NCBI GenBank assembly: GCA_004151065.3
Contig: NWUY0300000662.1
Coordinates: 1,294 to 25,908 of the forward strand
Length of the DNA stretch: 24,615 nt
Source: Larix sibirica
Lineage: Eukaryota; Streptophyta; Pinopsida; Pinales; Pinaceae
Direction: 5' to 3'
Shown here: positions 19,301-24,615 of the stretch, in pieces
Numbering within the stretch: position 1 is the stretch's first letter
How the letters are laid out: each line of letters opens with the position of its first letter
The notes under the pieces: model-generated
Seen by the model: the letters and a program-made list of their open reading frames with translations, nothing else
What the model was told of the DNA's origin: nothing
The model's database searches: none
Translations under genes and position numbers: made by a program

Positions 19301-19902
19301 AACGAATGTGAGCCCTCATTTGGAGGTGTGTGTAAGAAAGTATGATATGAAAAATAAATGACTTGTGACAGCATTCGAGGAAGCAGAAAAAGGACAATTT
19401 TTGCAGCAGAGAATGAAGTATAGTGGAGAAGTTTTGAAGGCACAAATTTGAGTGTTGTTATAGGAAGATTCAACCTTGATTTAAATTTGGTTAAGGTCTA
19501 TTGGCATATTGATCTTATGGATTGAATAAGGGAAATTATTTGTAGCAAAGACAACAAAACAAAGGAACAAGGATGTAGAAGTTATTCTTGAAGAATTTCT
19601 TTTTGGATAAAGTTGTGACAGTACAAGTACATATCTGATCTATTTGTATAGAGGTTGAAGGAAGTTAGAGGACATACTTGAGGCAATGATTGAGGGACAG
19701 ACTTAAAAAATAATTTTCAAGAGAATATTGAGTTGGTGCTCAAGAGGATTGGTGTCTTCATCCCTTCGACAAGTTGGTGCTTGCAAAAGGGATTGGTGGG
19801 GCCTGTCAAATTGGTGTCTCCAAATATGTGAATGGGTGTTCACACCGTCATTGGATATTGGTGTATCCTACAATTCTTTGTAATTTATGATTTCATCAAT
19901 TC

Positions 19903-19908
19903 AATAAA
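19903..19908 (+). terminator. Poly(A) signal in copia LTR
   Basis: AATAAA within TTCAATAAATTGAG, about 150 bp before the LTR end. This is a plausible place for the R/U5 limit. Confidence 0.4.
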
Positions 19909-20058
19909 TTGAGTTTCCATATAAAAATTCTATGTACCGTGTTTTATGTTGATCAATGTTTATGATTGACATTGGTGCATAATTAAAGAAGTGAAAATTG
20001 ATAAAAGTATGTGATATTGATTCACTCCCCCTCTTAGTATCACTATGTGTTCCAACAA

Positions 20059-20071
20059 TTGGTATCAAAGC
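20059..20071 (+). other. Primer-binding site of copia element
   Basis: TTGGTATCAAAGC, one base from TTGGTATCAGAGC, the initiator methionine tRNA match used by most plant copia elements. It starts two bases after the LTR terminal CA. Confidence 0.85.
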
Positions 20072-20123
20072 AGGTTCCTTCAGACAAGTTTGACCACTTG
20101 AAGGAAAATCCTTGAGAACACAC

Positions 20124-22324
20124 ATGGACAAGTAGGTAGAGTTAGCTGAGAATGGAGCACCAATACTTGATGGTACAAACTATGTCATTTGGAGCATGAG
20201 AATGAGAATATTATTGATCGCAATGTGATTTGTTATTTGGAACTGATATGTTGCAGGTTACACCACTCCAAAAATACCACCACATTCTGCAACCAAAAGA
20301 AAGTTAAAGAAGGACAACGCAATGGCAATGGATGCCATACTGGGTGCATTAACTATTTCTGTGAAACAAAACATAGGAAACTGTGCATCAACTAAACAGA
20401 TTTGGGATAAGTTACAAAGTATCTACACAATTGAAAAAGACATCAAAGAATCAGATGTAAGCAACTCTTCTAATGAAGAAGAAAGCGACATAGAAGATCC
20501 CCTACTCATGGCCAAGAATGAAACAACAGAAAATGAAGGACAATCTAAAACAAATGATGAAGTCATTGAATGTAATGATTATGAAGATACAGAAGAATCT
20601 GAAATTGAAGGAGAGGTGGATCTTGAAGGATAACTCATCAGTGCTCTAAGTGAACTAAGGAATGCTGGAAGAGAAAACCAGTCACTAAGGGAACAATTGT
20701 AGAAGTATCAAGAGGAAGACCAGATTTCAAAAGAAGGGACTAAACAAGCTATTATTGGTCTGAACAAAAATTGAAGAAACACAACAAGCCTTGACAAATC
20801 AACTAGAGGAGAAGGATAAAATATGCAAGAAGTAAGAAACTGAAATCATATCTATAAGGAGGGATCTAGAAGAAAATAACGTCCAACTAAGCACAAACTT
20901 GAAGAATGATATGAATCAAAAGGAAGAGACAAGGAAAATTGAGGAAGGGATGTCAAGACAGCTAGAAGAAGTTCACAAGAACCTTGAAGAAGCTAAAAAC
21001 ACCATTGTTGGTCTAAAAATTCAAATAGTAGAGGCCAATAACATTGAAGAATACCTAACTAGTCAACTTCAAGAAAATAATTTTTTTTACCAAACAAAAG
21101 AGCTTGATATTGTCTCATTAAAATGAGAATTGGAGGAAAACAAGTCTTTGGAAGAACAATTCTTACAAGGCTCTGATGTGAAATATTAGGTAGAAGAATA
21201 GAAAACAATTGAAGAGTTGATGTTAATCCAGCTACAAAACAAAGAAAATGATTATGAAAGAATTAAAGAAGAAAATGATATTATAAGAAAGGAAATTGAT
21301 GATCTCACAGCTCAAGTAAATAACAGTCTGAAGTTTAAAAATAGCTCAACAATTTTAGAAAATATCCTCCATTCTCAAATGTATCCACTTGAAAAAACTG
21401 GTATTGGCTATGGCATCAATCAAGAAGGTGAAAATTCCAAGTTTCCAGAGAAAAAGATGAAGAAAAGTCTAGGAGCTATGAAAATGTCTTGAGAAGCTCC
21501 AATCTTGATGGAGGAAGCAACAAAGGAGTAAATCATAATGAATTAAGAAGGACAACTCCACAAAGAACATCATTTGCTCCCATGTATCAAACTTTTGTTA
21601 TTGGTTATTGTTATTTTTGAAACAATTATGGACATAAAGTGATAGGTTGCACAACCTATGGAGGAAGTTCTCAAGAAAGAAATGGAAATTTCTAGATGAA
21701 TGTTGAATGTTACAAATGCCACAATTATGGACACATGCAAAGAGAGTGTAGAAGCAAGATGGATATTGTATGCTACAAATGTTACAACTTTGGGAAATTT
21801 GCAAAAGATTGTAGAAGTGACACACCATGATCTCTTAGACAAAGACATACAAAGGTATGGAGAAGAAAATCTGAAGGACATGGCAAGAAAGAGCATGAGA
21901 GGCTTGCACATAAAGATGACAAGATTGACAAAATACTAGAAGGAATTCTTGAGGAAGAGTGTGAATTGGATTTCATTGCACAAAACCATGAAGATGACTG
22001 CTATGCTAAAACAACAGAAAGAAGCAAAATCAAACTTGGAAATGAAGAGACTTTAGTAGAAAATACCTTGCATGTCAAGGGACAATTTTCTCAAAATTGA
22101 TCCTTAATTCTAGAAAATGAAGATGAAGTGAGAAGACATCCGAAAGAGAACCATCTCTTCATCAATTCAAACAATAGTATTGATGAAGGTTTATTGCAAA
22201 TAAGTAGACAGTATTTATTAAAAGATGCGATATTAAGGATAATAAGGATCATATTTGGCACACATCAAAAAGTGGTTGGCGTATTGAAAGAATGCTTTAG
22301 TGGCATGGATTTCAAGGATAGTTG
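20124..22324 (+). pseudogene. Copia Gag with coiled coil and three zinc knuckles
   Basis: The ATG at 20124 is the first in a copia-like context 52 bp past the PBS; codon 4 is TAG and two TGA follow. The N-terminus has LDGTNYVIWSMRM, then KQIWDKLQSIY (UBN2-type Gag). Directly after, near 20440, it enters the acidic segment (SNSSNEEESDIEDP), so the middle of the Gag domain appears deleted. From about 20765, in another frame, comes a Glu/Lys-rich coiled coil to about 21400, ending SLKFKNSSTIL and KTGIGYG. The first frame returns with FAPMYQTFVIGYC and three knuckles: 21609-21650 (second Cys is TGA), 21708-21749 (CYKCHNYGHMQREC, intact), and 21771-21812 (CYKCYNFGKFAKDC, His to Lys). The frame then stays mostly open to 22324. 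No protease is seen. Confidence 0.85.
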
Positions 22325-22748
22325 ATTGATAGTTGATGAGGACCATTGTAGACAGTTTTGATTGTTTTTAAGGGATTTATGGATTAAACAGAAGCATGAT
22401 TTGAAAGACCATTGAAGGAATATGAAAAGAAGATGACACACTATGCATAGCCTAGTTTTTATGATAGTTTAAGTAGATATTTATGGAATATATAATTTGT
22501 CATTTGTTTGATCAGTTTAGAGTCTATGTTGACAATATTAAAAAAAGGTTCATATGGTATCAGATATTGTGTTTGAATATAACTATGTTGGTGAGTTTAG
22601 TGGGATATGAGCCCCTAAATTATGGATCATATGGTATTAGATATTGTGTTCAAATAGAGTCGTGACCTGTATGGTAAATACCTGCAGTGATTATAAGAGA
22701 AGTGGAGACAAACCATTGCCATGATTGCAAAGAAGTAGAGTACCAATA
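22325..22748 (+). other. Junction between copia Gag and third gypsy element
   Basis: No gene. From 22551 two PBS-like words precede the next Gag. An LTR end for that element should lie just left of 22551, but none is clear. The stretch 22325-22550 is plain A+T-rich sequence. Confidence 0.4.
22551..22656 (+). repeat. Repeated PBS-like segment
   Basis: CATATGGTATCAGATATTGT (22551-22570) recurs with a C-to-T change at 22628-22647, offset 77; similarity extends to 29 bases. Each contains TGGTATYAGA (22555-22564 and 22632-22641), which resembles the first ten bases of the initiator-tRNA PBS. Confidence 0.55.
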
Positions 22749-23820
22749 ATGGTTGGATATCGTCACAAAGAGTATGAAGAAGAAGACCCAAGGGCCAAGT
22801 TGCAATGGTTGGAAGAAGGTTTAGCCACTCTCACAACCATGATGGAACAGTTGCAAACAACCATAAGCCCATAGTCAACCTCAAAACACAAGGTGGCTAC
22901 AGAGGAACCAAAGAAGGAAGAAATAGAGTCTTAGTCTGAGCAGAAGAAGGAGGCAGAGATAGGAGAGTGAAGTTACAGTAGAATTCAAGTACCTTTTTGT
23001 GTGGAGGCCAAGGTGAACGTAAAACCTTATGCAGGTGAGGTAGATGCCATCAAGCTGAACCAATGGTTGTAATATATGTGAGTGTACTTCAGTGTACATG
23101 AAGTCACTGGGAAACAAAGGATTGCATTTGATTAGTTGAAACTAGAAGGCCATGCTTTGGCATGGTGGGAGAACGATATGACAAGTAGGGCACTAGAGAA
23201 TGGGTCACCAAATACCAATTAGGAAGTGTTCAAAGACATGGTTAAGGCATAGTTATACCCAATTGGATATGGGGAGAGACAACATATTGGATGGAATTAC
23301 TACAAGAAGAGGAAAGACGATTAGTGCAAGAGCCTACTATAGAGTTCATGAAGCAAGCCATACAATTTGGAGTATCACTCAAGAATCCAGACATGTTGAT
23401 CAAGTACTTGGGTACCTCGTTACCTTGCATTCAACATCAGTTAATGTTGTTCAATCCTAAGACTATTGATGAGGCAAGTGCCCAAGTGCAATATCTTGAA
23501 GGATGCAAGTACATGCATCATTCCGGTGCAGACCAAAAATAATAACCAAATGAGCCAAGGAAAGGGAAGATAAGAAGAAGAATCCTAATGGAAAGAAAGT
23601 TGTGGCAGTGCCTCAAGAGGAAACACCTTCCAATAAGCATTGCAAAGAATATGATAAAAATCGACACACTGATGAGGACTATTGGAAACTAAACCCAAAA
23701 AATTGTCCCAAGTATTTCAAAGGGAAGAAAAAGAAGAAGACATTAATTGAAATAGATGCTAAAGAGAGGGTGGAAACACCTTATAAATGTAGGGGAAGGT
23801 TAGTTGCACTACACTTCAGA
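22749..23820 (+). pseudogene. Gag with degenerate zinc knuckle, element 3
   Basis: It starts MVGYRHKEYEEEDPRAK at 22749, with a short helical segment before the Gag core. The core in the same frame has VDAIKLNQWL, VYFSVHEVTGKQRIAF, LKLEGHALAWWENDM and YPIGYGERQH, broken by several stops. After about 23285 it shifts frame to RRLVQEPTIEFMKQAI, NPDMLIKYLG and NPKTIDEASAQVQYLE. A third frame holds the knuckle at 23641-23682 (CKEYDKNRHTDEDY): two of three Cys are Tyr and the Gly before His is Arg, so zinc binding is lost. A Lys-rich tail follows (KYFKGKKKKK). These are hallmarks of the retrotransposon Gag family of plant Ty3/gypsy elements. Confidence 0.85.
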
Positions 23821-23891
23821 AGGAAGCAACATTAGTGGGTTGCAACCACAAAGAAAAGAAGGAGATGACATAACTGTTTTGCATTAATATT

Positions 23892-24337
23892 CACATGAAA
23901 CAGAACAAGATAGATTGCTTCTTCGACCCCGGATCACAGTCCGATCTGATTTCTACCAGGCTAGTTGAGAAGCTTGGCCTAGAGACCAAATACCATACGT
24001 AGCCATACCCCTTGGGATAGGTAAGGAAAGACATGGAGTTAAGAGTGACTAAGAAATGCAAGATTATTTTTTCCATCAACCATAACTTTGTGGATGAGGA
24101 AGTAGCATATGTGGATCCCTTAGATGTGTGGAGTCATATTGGGAAGTCTGTACTTGTACGTGAGAGGTTCTATCTTCAGGAGGAGAGAAAACCAATACGT
24201 GCTTGTCAAAGATGGGAAATCATATTCCATCAAATCGCAGAAGAACCAAGCAAAAATTTCTCTAATCAGTACTCATTAGGCCAAGAGAACCATTGGAAGC
24301 ACAAAGAAATTTGTCTTGTTGTTCTTGCGAGAAGCTA
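23892..24337 (+). pseudogene. Aspartic protease and following Pol segment, element 3
   Basis: The frame from 23892 has IDCFFDPGSQSDLIS with the active-site Asp at 23925-23927. The normal DSG triad reads DPG here; Ser to Pro next to the catalytic Asp is likely harmful. VEKLGLETKY and YPLG follow, then two TAG codons where Trp is usual, then VRKDMELRVTKKCKI, VDEEVAYVDPLDVW and ERFYLQEERKPIR, the usual C-terminal part of this protease region. In element 3 the protease would cut Gag-Pol. Homology ends near 24337, before any RT motif. Confidence 0.82.
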
Positions 24338-24615
24338 AGTGTTGAAAGGAGAGATTTCAACCTAGAGACAACCAAAATACTCGAACATAGACACACAGTT
24401 ATCCATCAAGAATATAATATGGATTCGAACGTTCAATTGGTTTTATTCATTCTTGAGATGATATTTATACATCGATTGAAGAGGTTGGAGCGGGTGTATA
24501 AATATCGTACCCCTTCATCGACAAAAAAAACTCTTCTATAGTCAACATACTTTTAATATTTACGCCGGTAGGTGTATTATTTAAACATTGGGAGTGGAGG
24601 CAGGGTTGGACAATT
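24338..24615. other. Probable end of another inserted element, LTR-like
   Basis: The gypsy Pol similarity stops and TGTTGAAAG begins at 24340, with a short inverted repeat GTTGAAA/TTTCAAC (24341-24347 and 24355-24361). TGTATAAATATC (24495-24506) could be a TATA box, and a perfect 12-bp inverted copy is at 24460-24471. A start with TG plus a TATA box about 155 bp in suggests the 5' end of an LTR, but the window ends before this can be checked. Confidence 0.35.

Larger units (their letters stand above)
17943..20057 (+). repeat. Candidate long 5' LTR of copia element
   Basis: The right end is well supported: CCAACA (20052-20057) followed two bases on by the PBS. The proposed left end is TGTTGG at 17943, the perfect inverted complement of that terminus, giving about 2.1 kb. 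Other starts such as TGTTGA at about 18295 are possible. Inside are a short-unit array (18421-19040), TATA box (19293), poly(A) signal (19903), and repeated TTGGTG words in the U5 part. Without the second LTR the left limit cannot be proved. Confidence 0.45.
17943..22324 (+). mobile_element. Ty1/copia LTR retrotransposon, SIRE-like, 5' part
   Basis: The plus strand shows LTR, TATA box, poly(A) signal, an LTR 3' end CCAACA directly before a PBS (20059-20071), and then Gag. Gag has the copia N-terminal motif LDGTNYVIWSMRM, an acidic and coiled-coil section, the motif KTGIGYG, and CCHC knuckles. KTGxGY together with the coiled coil is typical of the SIRE group. No protease, integrase or RT follows; the next element begins near 22550, so the element is 3' truncated or interrupted. 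The left LTR end is a proposal only. Confidence 0.8.
22551..24337 (+). mobile_element. Ty3/gypsy LTR retrotransposon 3, Gag-protease part
   Basis: PBS-like words, then Gag (22749-23538), zinc knuckle (23641-23682) and protease (23892 to about 24200) in plus order. Similarity to Pol runs to about 24337 (FVLLFLRE in one frame), after which unrelated LTR-like sequence begins. RT onward is absent from the window. Gag motifs differ from element 1, so this is another family. Confidence 0.82.

Noticed and set aside
18494-19473. Minus-strand open frames of 71-107 codons
   Set aside because: They cross the short-unit array and the LTR; no motifs, and sequence explained by repeats and A+T-rich composition.
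21570-21976. Minus-strand frames of up to 113 codons
   Set aside because: Antisense of the copia zinc-knuckle region, which has clear CCHC motifs on the plus strand.

Overview
The window looks like nuclear DNA of a seed plant with a large, repeat-dominated genome. The evidence is several decayed plant-type LTR retrotransposons, primer-binding sites matching the methionine-initiator tRNA pattern used by plant elements, a tRNA-derived SINE-like sequence, long A+T-rich stretches, and no intact host gene, rRNA or tRNA gene. A conifer or other gymnosperm would fit, but nothing in the sequence proves the lineage. Two isolated N bases (6968 and 16594) show it is draft sequence. No prokaryotic signal (operons, ribosome-binding sites, CRISPR) is present.

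Layout: (1) 1-4543, minus strand: a Ty3/gypsy element running off the left edge, with a near-complete 5' LTR (about 3681-4543), PBS, Gag-protease pseudogene, RT, and then a second protease plus the start of a second RT. This internal duplication gives the order Gag-PR-RT-PR-RT. (2) 4845-5660: a tandem duplication of about 408 bp, each copy carrying a tRNA-like head with Pol III A and B boxes. (3) 5661-9750: no recognised gene, apart from one unassigned open stretch (6157-6606), a 30-bp exact repeat next to an N, and four tandem 97-bp units (7986-8370). (4) About 9755-13560, plus strand: a badly decayed second Ty3/gypsy element with zinc-knuckle remnants, an internally deleted RT, RNase H and integrase. 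(5) 13560-17942: mostly featureless, with a (TA)n tract and a 228-bp tandem duplication. (6) About 17943-22324, plus strand: a Ty1/copia element of SIRE-like type: a long LTR candidate containing a striking array of ATGCCCGCA-like units, then TATA box, poly(A) signal, PBS and a degenerate Gag with coiled coil and three CCHC knuckles. (7) 22551-24337, plus strand: a third Ty3/gypsy element (Gag, degenerate knuckle, protease). Its coding similarity stops near 24337, where different DNA with LTR-like features begins.

No polyprotein is intact. Catalytic positions are lost in several places: YLNY in the RT active-site box, a lysine in place of the third integrase acidic residue, DPG in a protease, and Tyr or Phe in place of zinc-binding Cys. 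Many changes fit C-to-T or G-to-A transitions, as expected after long methylation. I found no new biological system. The observations most worth a second look are the Gag-PR-RT-PR-RT duplication, the short-unit array inside the putative copia U3, and the tandemly duplicated SINE-like segment.
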